DNA of 64,000 bases. Origin: Clavelina lepadiformis (Eukaryota > Chordata > Ascidiacea > Aplousobranchia > Clavelinidae). The notes below the pieces were generated by a model. It saw only the letters and a list, made by a program, of their open reading frames with translations. It was not told where the DNA came from and did no database searches. Positions 27,692-39,410 of this stretch are shown piece by piece. Within the stretch, counting starts at the first letter, position 1; each line of letters begins with the position of its first letter. A program made the translations under genes and the position numbers. The stretch lies in assembly GCF_947623445.1 (NCBI RefSeq), contig NC_135240.1:13144001-13208000 (forward strand), in the 5' to 3' direction.

Positions 27692-30600
27692 TGCTTTTTT
27701 TATTCAAGTTACAGGCCTAAGCCTAAAGACTATAAGGTAAAGAAATATCACTTACTATTATTTTCGGAGTAGCCTAATTCAATGAATATGGCTTCTGCAG
27801 AAAGGAAATGCAAACAATTAAGGAATAAGTCTATTCAATAAACTAGCGACTCAAGCCTACAGCCCTGCAAGCCTAATCTACTAAAAGGACGCCTTATACT
27901 TCTATCAATCTATCAGCTACTACAATGTTAGCTGAATTAGCTAACAATGAAGCCACTAGCCTAGGTAACAGGCTGTACTAATTATCCGCTAATGATGACG
28001 AAACAATAACATTTTCATCCAATACTATGAAAAAAATAACAAACAAGATCACAAATTCTTCTTCAACTAGTAACGGTACGCCGCACAGCAAAAACCATAC
28101 CTAGAACATGCTAATGTTCGTGTATGGCTACTATGCGGTAGGCCTTTGAATGCCATAACCGGGACGTTTGGCCGACCGATCGGGGTGCCGGGAAAAGACG
28201 TTAAAAAGGGGGACTATTCAGGCTAAAATGAGACGTATGGTAAGCCTACGTAACCACCAAATAAAGAAATTATTATAGCCTAATTATTAACAACATAGTA
28301 TCCAACTATTTAAGAATAAGCTTACTGTGTTTACCCTACACAATGAAAAAGCTACGTTAAGTTTGCTTAGTTTAGTAAACTGCAAAAAGGCTTGTAACGC
28401 GAATATTAAAGTCAGTTAGACTGCATTCTGTAGCCCTCAAACAATAGCAACATTAAAAAGTGTTCTTTTTATCCACGTATGATCGAGCTTAAAAAATTTA
28501 TTATTTAGCTACTTAGAATGGTACGTAGGATAATTAGCAAAATATTTCGTTATAAACGCTGTAATATGTAAGTTATAATAGAGTATATGTATAATATAGT
28601 TTGTTGTTTCGAAATTATTTTCTATACGTAAGGAGTATAGCCACAAATACGTCTACGAATGGTCGTCTGGATTCTAGTAGACAAAAATATTTATACAAAC
28701 GAAAATGGCTGGAAAGAAATCAAGAAAATGTTATTATTGGAGATCTCCACTTGAGCGCACGCAAGGGGTGGCAGTTTAAACTACTGCCTACGTGGGTTTG
28801 TGATATTTTTAATTAAAACAGTATATTACCGAGTTTACGAAGACACAAATGCTTCCAAACCACAATAAAAGCAACATCGACAAATAGATCTATACACTGT
28901 CCTAATTACTCATTTATCGATTTATGAGAATTTGTTTTGTTATTTTCGTAGGTTCCGAAAAAACTTACCGTCTGCAACCATATTTCCCCAGGTATTCCAC
29001 GGATTTGCAAAGGACATCTTCAAGGTATTAACATAAACTTATTAAACTCGAACTTTCTAAAATCAATTAGTCTGCAATTTTGCAAATAAAACAGTGTAGG
29101 CCTAGGAGCCAAAAACAAACGCTTTGCAGTTCGACCTCAGCAGACCTAAATTCATAAACAAACTTTCTGGATCGCTACAGTTGACCACAAAAGTTTTACA
29201 CTAGTCTGCGAGAAAAAGGTGATCTTCTCACCATGTGCAGTAATGCACTTATTGAATGCACTCACAACTTCCGACTTCTGTCAATAAATTATACATACAG
29301 TAGCTTATAGAAAAGGGTTACGCTACTTGCATGCTTGCAACGTTGCTTCTAATGTGAGATTTATATAGCACACCAAAATAATAAATAACTTTGTCAGCAG
29401 CCACTTTGCCAGAAAGAAAAATGCAACCAAATTGGGCTGGAGCAGTAAGGAATCATTGCTGAGTTTAAGTCACGCAAAGATTTTTCTCAATACGGCGATA
29501 AAATTATTATGATACCATCGAAAAAATACTTGAAAACGCTAAATACTTAAACGTATGGTAGCCGTAAGAGATAGCCTATGTTTCGTGCTAAAACTAAAAC
29601 ACCGCGCTGCTTACTTAGACCCCCCTGACTTTAATCTCTTGCTAATAAATTGTTAACGTGTTATCTTAACCTACTGGTTAAGAAACTTCGCCAATTTTCC
29701 TAAATTTAAAAAACGTGCAATGTGCTGTACATTTCTGTAAGATAACTTTCACGCGTCCTTCTTTCATACTTAGCTCACAATAGATACATTTTGCCGAAAT
29801 TTGAATATTAATTGATATTTTTCTTCGCTTCAAGTGGCAAAGTTTATTCTAAGTAACTGAGTAACATTCCAAAAAGTCAAGTAAAATCTTTAAAACATCT
29901 TTAGCAAAACAGATCTCGTCTAAATGTTGCAACCGTCTGATGAAAATAACTGCTTTTTTCAAAAGAAATCCTCAAAGTAGTTTTACCGGTCTTACATTAT
30001 TATTTGCCACATGTATTTCGTATTTACTCGCGTCATCAGTCACAAGATTTTCGGTGTAGAACTAACATCACCTTAGTTTGACGGCAACGGATAACTGTTT
30101 ATCAATTTTTCACCAGCATACTTGCATCTATCTGTGAAGTGCAAGCCATTGCCATATTGGCACACTGCCTAGGAACTCAATAATGCCCGCTGCCCGAATT
30201 TGCCTAAACATATACCATGACCAAGTATTTATGGAAACTGCGGAAATCGTTCACAAAAACAGGTCACCGATAAGGACCACCATTACGTCACTGGTCTTCA
30301 AGGTTGATTTCAACAGCAGAAATTGTTATTTTATTCACTATTATCATACATAGTTTGCAGAATGAAAACGGTTTTCAGAAACACGTTGATCAAAGTGCAA
30401 TGAAGTATCAAAAGCATAGCACCCTTACAAAATTGTTCTTGTAGCATTCAACAAAACAAACATGATCAGCACTCATTAAAAAGAAACTAAAGAATTTACA
30501 AAATTAATTGCTTCTAAATAAAAAGATTTAATTTTCTAATAAACTTAATCACTATTCAGAAAAAACTTTCAAAACGCTGAATCAATAGCAGAAAAAAGCA

Positions 30601-30834
30601 AAGAAATACAAGGTAGAAAATTAATGAGAAATTATACATATCTATTATATAATTGGCAGTTTGAACTTTCCTATTTAAGCGTTTTAAGAAAGTTTAATAG
30701 AATAATTGCATAATTGAAAGATAAAGAAAAAAACTGTTTGAAAAATTAAATTGGTAAGTTCACATGACAATTGTATCATTACAGCAACTATGCAGAAGTA
30801 CACCCTTACAATAACTTGATATATTATATATACA
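27692..30834. other. Intergenic region, no gene seen
   Basis: Three kilobases between the hAT relic and the CHK2 stop codon. Open frames are short, and no splice-linked homology was found. Two possible minus-strand polyadenylation signals for CHK2 occur near 30.53 kb (ATTAAA) and 30.33 kb (AATAAA). A hairpin near 28.1 kb is listed separately. Confidence 0.55.
28081..28138. repeat. Imperfect 58-bp hairpin
   Basis: CCGCACAGCAAAAACCATAC pairs imperfectly with GTATGGCTACTATGCGG across a short loop that includes GAACATGC/TAATGTTC. The stem is about 25 bp. It may be the remnant of a small palindromic transposon. The sequence just after it (28145-28200) is locally CG-rich. Confidence 0.45.
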
Positions 30835-32589
30835 TCAGGTATGTCTTGGTTGCTTTTCCAAAACTGGTTCACAAGAAGTTTCCTGTGCACCTTCAGATGC
30901 AGACTTATTTTCTTTTTCTGCATGTCGCTTGAGTGGTTTCCGTTCCGAATCATCAACATCCTCCACATGAGAGATGCGACTATTTCCATCATCATCTGTA
31001 GATATTTTTCTTGTACTATCAGATGTGCCACTAAGAGATCTCTCTGCCAAGAGCTCAATGGAAGTGGTAAATTTATTTTCCTCAACCATCAATCGTGAAG
31101 CTGCTTCTTTCATCTGAGCATCATCTAGCCAATTATGAACCATTGCCTGTGCCGAAGTAAGACGAGTCTTTGTATCCACCTTCATCAGATGCTTTACTAA
31201 ATCTTTAGCATCATCAGAAATTGTTTTCCATGGAGATGAATAAAATATCACATTCCCACTTAAAATCTGTTTTTCTAAAGTTTGACTAGTACCAATACGG
31301 TTATCTGCAAATGGAGGATATCCTGCTAAGCACACATACAAAATAACACCTAAACTCCAAATATCAACAAGGTTAGTATACCCAGTAGGTGAACTCCCAG
31401 TATGGGTATGGAGATATTGAACTATTTCAGGAGCTAGGTATGTCTTTGTACCAGCTATTGTACTCATGAGTGCCTCATCTTGCAGAAGTCGTGAGTAACC
31501 AAAGTCAGTAATTTTCAATAAGCAAGGTTCTTCATTTGACATAAGCAGAACATTTTCGGGCTTTAAATCTCGATGTGTAATTCCATTGCTATGTAGATAA
31601 GCAACAGCACTCAGCATTTGATAAAAGTATAACTTAGCCAAGGGTTCAGGAAGCCTACCATGCTTCACCCGGTCGAACAGTTCCCCACCTCCTGCGTACT
31701 CTAAAATAATATAGAGGTTGTCTGGTGTGTCAATCACATCGCGCATACCAATAATGCATGGATGTTTTAAATGTTGCAAAATCTTTACTTCATCCATAAG
31801 ATCTCTTACTCTACCACCAGGAGCTCGGGTTCCAGCATATAATGACATACGCTGTTTATCAAGGATTTTTGCAGCATATCGCTGACAGTCTTCCATAAAC
31901 CACACTTCATACACTTCACCAAAAGCACCTTTTCCAAGCAGATGATTGAGGATGTACTTGCTCGAGAACTCCTTTGGTAAACCACTCTCAGTTTGTGAGG
32001 TCATATCAAAGTAGACAAATATGTTGTTGTCATGGTAGGCTAACGAAATATTATCCGCAGTTTTGAGTGGGCGACTTCGCTTTGATGGAATTTTTTCACC
32101 ATTTACGAAAGTGCCATTTGTCCCACCCAAGTCTTCAATATACGACTGATAAGTTTTATCATTTTGAATTGAACGTTGTATTGCAAAATGCATCTTACTA
32201 TAATTTCTAAAAAATTTCGTTGTTTTTATGCGTGGGTTGTCAAGATTGTAATCACATTCATTTGATCTTCCAAAGGTGTATCTCTCATCGACTAAATCCA
32301 ATGGATAAAATTCATTCTGCTTTGGATAAAGCACACCCCATGCAGGAGGTTTTAATTCTGTTGGCTCAGCGTCTGGATTTTCGGTAACTTCTTGGGTGCT
32401 TGCAGGGACTGTATCTCCACTAGAACCAGTGCCACCTCCTGATGAAGTGGTCTGGCTTCCAGAAGTCCTGCTTCCACTACTTTCATAAGATGATGTCTGA
32501 GAGTCAACTGATGCCTTCTGAGAGACTTCAGAATCTTTTTGAGTGCTTGATGCTGGACAATCACCACTTTTCTGGGATTGTTGACTCAT
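30835..32589 (-). CDS. CHEK2: CHK2 (Rad53-type) DNA-damage checkpoint serine/threonine kinase, intronless
   Basis: Nuclear effector kinase activated by ATM after double-strand breaks; it acts on p53 and CDC25 in animals (family knowledge). The single 584-codon frame has the complete family layout. An SQ/TQ cluster lies at residues 2-66 (SQ at 2, 5, 23, 30 and 45; TQ at 16 and 65). An FHA domain spans about 100-195, with FGRSNECDYNL and EDLGGTNGTFVNG. The kinase domain is about 213-488: glycine loop GKGAFGEVYEV, Lys241 in AAKIL, HRDLKPEN at 339-346 and DFG at 362-364. The activation loop STIAGTKTYLAPE keeps both threonines (377 and 381) corresponding to human T383/T387. A basic KPLKRHAEKE near 551-560 is a candidate nuclear localisation signal. 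Human CHK2 has 543 residues. No splice sites interrupt the frame, in contrast to the intron-rich neighbours. The start is the first Met, directly before the SQ cluster. Confidence 0.97.
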   Translation of the reverse strand: MSQQSQKSGDCPASSTQKDSEVSQKASVDSQTSSYESSGSRTSGSQTTSSGGGTGSSGDTVPASTQEVTENPDAEPTELKPPAWGVLYPKQNEFYPLDLVDERYTFGRSNECDYNLDNPRIKTTKFFRNYSKMHFAIQRSIQNDKTYQSYIEDLGGTNGTFVNGEKIPSKRSRPLKTADNISLAYHDNNIFVYFDMTSQTESGLPKEFSSKYILNHLLGKGAFGEVYEVWFMEDCQRYAAKILDKQRMSLYAGTRAPGGRVRDLMDEVKILQHLKHPCIIGMRDVIDTPDNLYIILEYAGGGELFDRVKHGRLPEPLAKLYFYQMLSAVAYLHSNGITHRDLKPENVLLMSNEEPCLLKITDFGYSRLLQDEALMSTIAGTKTYLAPEIVQYLHTHTGSSPTGYTNLVDIWSLGVILYVCLAGYPPFADNRIGTSQTLEKQILSGNVIFYSSPWKTISDDAKDLVKHLMKVDTKTRLTSAQAMVHNWLDDAQMKEAASRLMVEENKFTTSIELLAERSLSGTSDSTRKISTDDDGNSRISHVEDVDDSERKPLKRHAEKENKSASEGAQETSCEPVLEKQPRHT

Positions 32590-33975
32590 TTTTATAGTGC
32601 TAAATAGCTCAAAATTTTTTTATTATTCATTTCTTATCTTATGCATTTAAATGTAGTATAGATGACCTAGGATTCGAATATGTTTAAGTCTGTATACATC
32701 ACAATACATTTGAATTAACTTTTGAAAATTTTTCTATGATTTTATGGTTATGTCATAAGAAGGCTAATGCCGTAAGATACCATCAACTTTTACCATGGTT
32801 TGACATGAGAAAGCAGTATGAGTTTACAATTTCTGACCTGAATTAATATGGTCAGACAGTTATGAACAATGCAATAATTTTCATTCAGTCAAGCATACTT
32901 GTTTATTAGGTATTGCACAAACACATTCTTACATACTTTTCCCAGTGCTCCTACTTTTCACTTTTTCTGTAAGCTAAGCGTAGTGGGTACTGCCCATGGC
33001 CTAAGAAAGATCTACTTGCAGGTAAAGTCCATCACATACAGATACATTTAAGTTGAAAACTTTCAATTGTTATAACAAATGCTCATGCAGGGAGTTATAG
33101 AAAAGTATTTTAACCATACAGACTGCAAATTTATGAACTTTTGGCTATTTATGGGTTGAAAAGGGCAAAATTTAGTAAGGATGTGCTATGAGGACGATTA
33201 TTCGGGTTCTTGCGAATCCGAATATCATAAAGGTCAACCCAGCCAGGAAAATAGATCATTATTTCATACCAAACTCAATGAATTTTTAAGTAGTATAGTA
33301 TTTGCATTCACCACAGTTAGTATTCGCGTTCGCTCGAATTTTCCACACAGGCGATATTTGGTGAATCTATTCGTGTTTACGTTGGCCCATTCCTAGTATT
33401 TAGTTTATATATATTTCTCCAGTGCAATATCTGAAATCATTGTTCATGTTAGGTGGTGACGAAGACTCCTTTTTTGTATTGATTAAATTTGTAATTTGAA
33501 GCTAGGCTACTTATATGCTAAGATAGACTTAGAAACTTTGGCACACACATATCGATAAACTCATCAACAGGCAGCATACACATCAATATTTTACACGTTC
33601 ACAGCAAATTATTACAAACAAGGAAGACAAATTTAGTTGCTCAACAGCGATTTGCAATAACGAAAAAATTGTATTTTTGCATTTTGCATCATATTTTTGC
33701 ACGCATGATTTCCTGTCAAAAAATGCCTTCCTCTCCAGTCACAACTAGAAGAGTAACCTAGAAAAAAATTGCACCTTTGCGCTCAAAGAAACAAAGTGAA
33801 TATTTCAGAGGTAAATGGCTTAGCTTCAGACAAGCAAATGACTTTTAAAAATTAGTCTGTAGGTTAAAAGGAAAACAGGCAAAAAGATAAATTACGTAAA
33901 TAATATTAAGATAATTGTAGAGTAAGGTTAGAGATGAGTAAGTTGCAGCCAATGAAGGTCCTACAGAATTGTTTA
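32590..33975. other. CHK2 upstream region, no gene seen
   Basis: Immediately 5' of the CHK2 start codon the minus strand has a short AT-rich leader, with an AG 11 nt before the ATG after a T-rich run. This could be a 5'-UTR or spliced-leader acceptor, but that is speculation. The remaining 1.3 kb has only small unrecognised frames. Confidence 0.45.
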
Positions 33976-35390
33976 TTTTTCACCATTGACTATGGTGAGC
34001 GAAAAGTATGGTGCTAACCATTGTTGCAATGACTCAAGTAATTAACTTAACTTGAGTCCCGTTTTCTTATGATTTGATTTGAAAACAACTTTAGGTAACA
34101 AAAACAGATGTTTTTCTTAAAAAACTTACAGGTGTAGCGCCAAAGTGCTCAACCACAGGATGCATTTGTATAACAGACCCAAGCTACTCAAATTGTGACA
34201 TCATGTGGTTGTGCAATTGTGCACTAGACCCAAAATTACAGCTCTCCATAAAACTATCTACTGGAATAATTATTCCAGTAAATAAGAATTAAATTATAAT
34301 TAGATAGGCATGAAGTTAAAGTTAATTAATTTAATGCAACGCATAGAGTAAACTCAGAATACTTTTTAAGTTGTGCGCTATTGGCATTGACTTGAATAAC
34401 TTGATTCAAAGTTTAAACTGACTCAACTTGAGTAGTGTCACAAATTAAATTGACTTGACTCACTACGCCAAATGACTCGAGTGAGAAAAAAATGGCTTGT
34501 TTATAATCCTGTGTCTTAAACCTTAAACCTGGTTGTACACTTGTGTCTTAAACCTGAAATATGCTCTCAAACAATCAATGAATGGGAAAAAGTGGCAAAG
34601 CTATTGAAGGCAGTAAAGCTTAACGAGCAAGTTGTAAATTACAGTGGTGCTACAACAATGGAAGGTTAGCTACCAAACCCAGAATGCGTTTGTATTAAAT
34701 CTAACCAAAAAAGGGTTCCATAGGGAACACGTTCTCCTCACAACAAAAGCTTAGCGACAAAATCCATGTGCTGTTTCCCAAGTCAAAGTAAATTTAAGTG
34801 ACATATATGTTTTCAAATGCGAAACTAGACGAAGCAAGCCAGTAAAAAGTACATTTCGAGAACCTAATTTTTGAAATAAACTACCAAACAATATAAAAAA
34901 ATTAAGTCTCATAAATAATTCTCATGTCAATTTAGAAGTTGTCTTGTGCAAGGGAAGTACTGTTCGAATAATTATATATGAAGGCAATAAATGTACGGTA
35001 TTAATTTTTTTTGCGTCATATAATTCTTAATTTGGTTAAAAGATTTTTTATTCTCCTGTTAGTGCTGTAGTGGGTCTCGAGTCTCAGTTTTTCTATCCGC
35101 TTTAATTGTTTTTCTTTTGCAACAGAATCTAAGGCAGCTAACCTAGATGATCGTGAGGTCTTTTCGCTGCCCCGCACCCATCAATTATGTTAAAATTATA
35201 TTATGATACAGTTATATTATCTATTATACAGTTATACTATAAAGTTTATTTTAAATGCTGAAAATAAACTGTCTCTCTCCCGGTACCGGTATCTCCTATA
35301 TTTATTGAATTGTTTGACTAGTCAACAGCATAGTTAGCACCATACTTTTCGTTACCCTCAGCTGCACAGCCAATGGCGAAAAATATACAA
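33976..35390. mobile_element. Candidate 1.4-kb DNA element with 55-65 bp inverted ends
   Basis: The left end, ATTTTTCACCATTGACTATG followed by CGAAAAGTATGGTGCTAAC, is inverted at the right end as ATTTTTCGCCATTGGCTGTG, a short insertion, then CGAAAAGTATGGTGCTAAC. The inner part is identical over 19 bp. The interior carries scattered TGACTCAAG/CTTGAGTC motifs and a probable LINE fragment. I could not identify a target duplication, so the exact edges are approximate. Confidence 0.5.
34740..35280 (+). mobile_element. Possible 3' relic of a non-LTR retrotransposon
   Basis: On the plus strand near 34.8-34.95 kb an interrupted frame reads CETRRSKPVKSTFREPNF, a stop, then NKLPNNIKKLSLIN. The FR-x-PNF-(W)-N-x-LP-x-x-IK pattern is characteristic of the C-terminal end of CR1/jockey-like reverse-transcriptase proteins. 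A 3'-UTR-like AT-rich tail follows. The stop in place of the usual Trp shows it is dead. It is too short to assign to a clade. Confidence 0.38.
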
Positions 35391-36514
35391 CACAAAGAAA
35401 AATACAATCTCTGGAGCATTTGATTCCGAAAGACAGGAGATCTTAAAAGATCAAGGGATTGCATTTTTTCTTTGCAATCCTATCGCGCCCTACATGGAAA
35501 AAAGTTATAAAGCAATAAAGAAGTTATGACGTAATAATTCACAATACTCGATGCTGACATTTTAGTGCCAAAGTAAAGTAAACCTGATTTTGCATTTCAT
35601 TTTTAGGCCGCATCATTAAGTTTAACCTAGTTAAGTTGGTTGCTCTGTGCCTTGTAAAAACGGTAAAAACGCAATCTTCAATCGACCATGTGGTCAACAT
35701 CATGGATATCATATAAAAAGAAATACTAAGTACTGTAGCTACAGTATTAGCAAATTAAAGTGAAGCCAGCAGGGGCATAGTCAGAAAATATATTTGAAGG
35801 AGGGAGGTTTTTCATTCATTCATAACACCATGTAGCTTTTTGAGTCACACAAAAGATTTTACGAGCTTTCACTGCCTAACGACCTCAATTTATTTATAGG
35901 AAATATTGACATACAAGCGATGACAGTTTTAACATTAAAAAGTTGAAAACACAAGGTAATCTTTGCTAATATCAACGCTATTACACCACAGTGATTTACT
36001 ATGGCATATTGCCAGCGGAATTTACGCCAACTAAAAGTGCTACTTCAACGTTCGAAAAATCAAAAACCATAAAACGAACTTCTTTGAAACAGGTGCACAA
36101 CTGCACATGAAACTGAATAATAAAATTGAACGCAAATAAGAACACGGAAGGTCACAAAGAAGTAAAAATGAAAGGTGCAGGTGAAATTTTATCTTTTAAA
36201 AACAAATTAATTTAGGTGTGGGATATTTCTGTGGCACTGACCACCACAAAAAAAAACAAATATTGCGAAAATGTATTTAACCAAAATTTTCGCGAGTTAG
36301 GGTAAAGTAGGCTGTGACCTAACCGTCTCAGTGTTTGCTTTAATTACATTACCATGCCCGTATTTGGTTGTAAATCTTACTACTTTCATAACGTTTACCC
36401 TCGGGTAAGTCATGCTCAAAACTAGTTTCACAAAGTATTTTTGCTATAAACGCTTTGATTTCATCGTGTTTAAAAGGATGGTATCTCTATCTCAGACACA
36501 CCTAATTTTGTTCA

Positions 36515-36716
36515 ACAAATCGTACTAACCATTTTTACATGTCGAGTTTTTTCTAAGCTCTGATGTTCGAAATAATAAAACAACTGGAAATTAATATGAA
36601 TATATCTGACCATATGCAAGTCATTCCTAGGAAAATTACTAGTCACCAATAATGACGTCTTGAGATGAGATTCGTGAACATCGAGAAATAGCCGTGAAAC
36701 GTCATTAAACTTCACC
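36515..36716 (-). repeat. Interspersed repeat, copy 2 (inverted relative to copy 1)
   Basis: Reverse complement of the repeat at 25504-25706, sharing the TGACCATATGCAAGTCATTCC and CGTCTTGAGATGAGA landmarks in this orientation. The copies are 11 kb apart and flank the hAT relic and CHK2. They are most simply two insertions of one low-copy family. Confidence 0.65.
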
Positions 36717-36719
36717 GTT

Positions 36720-38078
36720 CATCTTGCTCGACTAGAGGAATTACAGAAGCCGACATGTAACATAGAAGTCCGATGTTATTGTAATACTATTACGTCTAGT
36801 ACTGCAGGACACATCCCAATATGTTAAAATGCTACATTCCATAAGAAACTGAAACAAAAACAACACACAGCTAGTATGAGGTGCGAGATATAGGTTGCAA
36901 GAGGACGTTGTATGCATTTGAAAAACTCTATAGTTCTTTTTACGAGATTTATTGAAAGATGATAGAGTGTGCTAATTGTCATAATTAGCCCTTATTCCTA
37001 CGGAATTCTCGTTCAGATCTGATGATATTATAATGTTATTTGTGTTTTATTTCGTGTGTTTAACAACAAGCCCTGTACTATATTTTGGCCGTGTTTAGTA
37101 TATACGACCCGGTTTTGACTACTTTCGAATTGCGTCATTCGTACTACAGCGCTCAATAGTTGGTTCTGATTTTATAGTCTGTAATTTGTAGTCTATCGAT
37201 TCTGTGCTCTGAAAACAGTAACCGTTTCGTTGAGAACCTATAAAAAAAGATTATTTCAAGACATTGACAGATTGGTTCTGGTACTGTGATGCATAACTGG
37301 CTGTCAGGGGTAAATGAATGCGCTATCAATGGAGACAGATTAGCGAACAATCGATCAAGCAATAATTTACAACTATTCACAACCCCAACAATACGCCCAG
37401 TTAGCAGAAGTGACAATACTAAAATTTCAATTCTCTCAGTCAAAAATGGCCGCTATCTTCAAGTGGCCGCATAATCCTTGCTACACACTTCTTTAAATCT
37501 TTGACTCATTGAAACTTGTTTCTTGTCTATATACCAGACATCAGAGGGTTAAATAAATCAACTTATTTTGTAAAGCTTGAAACGTTGTGCACCGGCTTCT
37601 GCTTGAACTCAGAGCAAGGATTCCGGGATTCACTTATTACAGGTTAGATAAAAATTCACATATATACTGTAGCGGCCGTTGGGTGTTTGTTTAGTTTGTC
37701 GCTGGTTGGCGCCCTCGGGATGTTCCCAGCACGTGTTAATTTCCGCACTGCACGTTCGTTTTACCACCCCATTCGTTTTTGCATTGCCTACGTTCAGGAC
37801 ATCAGTTCGAATAAAGCATTCAACCAAGAAGGTCGTGTTCTTTTCCTTTAATATATGAGTGAAAGTAACAGACAACTGAAGCTGCAACCTTCTGAGTAAA
37901 AGAGTCAACAACGCAACAACAACCTACCTTCGCCATAATACATTTCTTTATTCATTATTCCACTTCCATATAAGTCTGCAAAATATTTAATTACAATGCC
38001 ATTTACTGTCAACATTTGTCGTTTGTTAGTGTTTTAATATCAGGATTTGTAAGTTTGGGTTGGTGCAATTGCATTATT
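36720..38078. other. Intergenic, no gene seen
   Basis: Only short frames without domain features. Overlapping frames on opposite strands near 37.15-37.47 kb and 37.63-37.91 kb have no splice context or recognisable protein. I would not annotate a gene here. Confidence 0.5.
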
Positions 38079-38448
38079 TCACCCCATTCGTCTACTTTCC
38101 GCCCATTGAAATGGTCCAGAGTACGGGAACATTTTCCCATTCCAATGGTTGAAAGTTTGCCTTTCTTACCCTAGAGTAAGATATATGCCTTTGGAATGGG
38201 GAGAATTTTACTTCGGCACAAGTATGGTTTGTGAACCCCATTCGTCTATTTTTCCGCCCATTAAAATGGACCTGCTTTCAGCAATGGGGTTTCCCATAAA
38301 CCATATTTCTGCCGAAGTAAACAACTCTCCATTCCAAATGCATATATCTTACTCTAGGGTAAGAAGGCATGCTTCCTGCCATTCGAATGGGAAAATATTA
38401 CCGCATTTTCACCCATTTTAATGGGTGGAAAACAGACGAATCAGGTGA
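38079..38448. mobile_element. Palindromic foldback MITE built from CCATT-nn-AATGG motifs
   Basis: The 370-bp segment is an almost complete inverted repeat centred near 38.27 kb. The ends are TCACCCCATTCGTCT and, inverted, TCACCTGATTCGTCT. Inner paired landmarks are TTACCCTAGAGTAAGATATA against its inverse, ACTTCGGC against GCCGAAGT, and TATGGTTTGTG against an imperfect inverse. Within each arm the motif CCCATT-nn-AATGG recurs, so the arms themselves contain small palindromes. The frame at 38149-38421 is a by-product. No clear target duplication was found. Confidence 0.7.
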
Positions 38449-38694
38449 TTATATATTTATAGAAATACTATAAATTTAGGAATTCAGGAAATGGTCCAAT
38501 TTCTTTATACAAAACTAATTCCATTTAACTGTTGGTAGTAATAAAGCTTATTCGTAAAACTGCAAAAGCATGGAGGTCAACTTGAATCCATTGATGGTTG
38601 GATTTTACTTACCACTTTACTGAGACTTACAAATCGTAGGTAACAAGTCTTTATTTTTATAACGTGGTCTTTGTATGCCATGTGCAGACAAACG

Positions 38695-39240
38695 GGGAGC
38701 ACGACATATGGCCGCGGGAAAGTGGCCGCGAACAAACTCACCGGGGTCAACTGAACGTGACGTAAATTGACCGCAGACAAACTGACTGTGACATAAACTG
38801 GCCGGCGATCAAATTAACCGTCGATAAATTGGCCGGCGATCAAATTAACCGTCGATAAATTGGCCGGCGATCAAATTAACCGACGACAAATTGGCCGTCA
38901 AAAGGTCAAAATTTTAAACTCGGTAGTATATGATATGTAAAGTAAATATTTGTTTGTAACTATTTCCTTTGTTTTTAACAAAATTGTTTTTTATTTCAAT
39001 ACACATTGAAACGTTTATTGAAATAAACAGAAGTGACTAGATAGTGAATTAGAATTTTGACCTTTTGACGGCCAATTTGTCGTCGGTTAATTTGATCGCC
39101 GGCCAATTTATCGACGGTTAATTTGATCGCCGGCCAGTTTATGTCACAGTCAGTTTGTCTGCGGTCAATTTACGTCACGTTCAGTTGACCCCGGTGAGTT
39201 TGTTCGCGGCCACTTTCCCGCGGCCATATGTCGTGGAACC
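38695..39240. mobile_element. Foldback transposon copy A with 9-bp target duplication
   Basis: Two inverted arms of about 180 bp flank a 190-bp AT-rich core. The ends are GGGAGCACGACATATGGCCG and, inverted, GGTTCCACGACATATGGCCG. Each arm is an array of 15-16 bp units such as GGCCGGCGATCAAATT and AACCGTCGATAAATT. AGACAAACG at 38686-38694 is repeated exactly at 39241-39249, a 9-bp target-site duplication. Foldback elements of flies and Mutator-like elements both make 9-bp duplications (family knowledge). There is no transposase, so the copy is non-autonomous. The identical N-termini of frames on opposite strands here come from the palindrome, not from genes. Confidence 0.88.
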
Positions 39241-39410
39241 AGACAAACGACCGTTAAATTATTTGGTTTCATACGTTTTAGTTTTTACGGGCGCCCACTG
39301 CCCACTTATAAATGCAAGATATGGCCTGGTTATCCATATCATTCTAAAAAGTGATAGCTTTGAAGCGCACAATGGAAAATGCAATGTTAAATCGTTGAAG
39401 TATTTAAAGC

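Noticed and set aside
30684..31085. A 133-codon frame overlapping the CHK2 3' end in another frame
   Set aside because: Shadow of the CHK2 coding sequence; no domain and no splice support.
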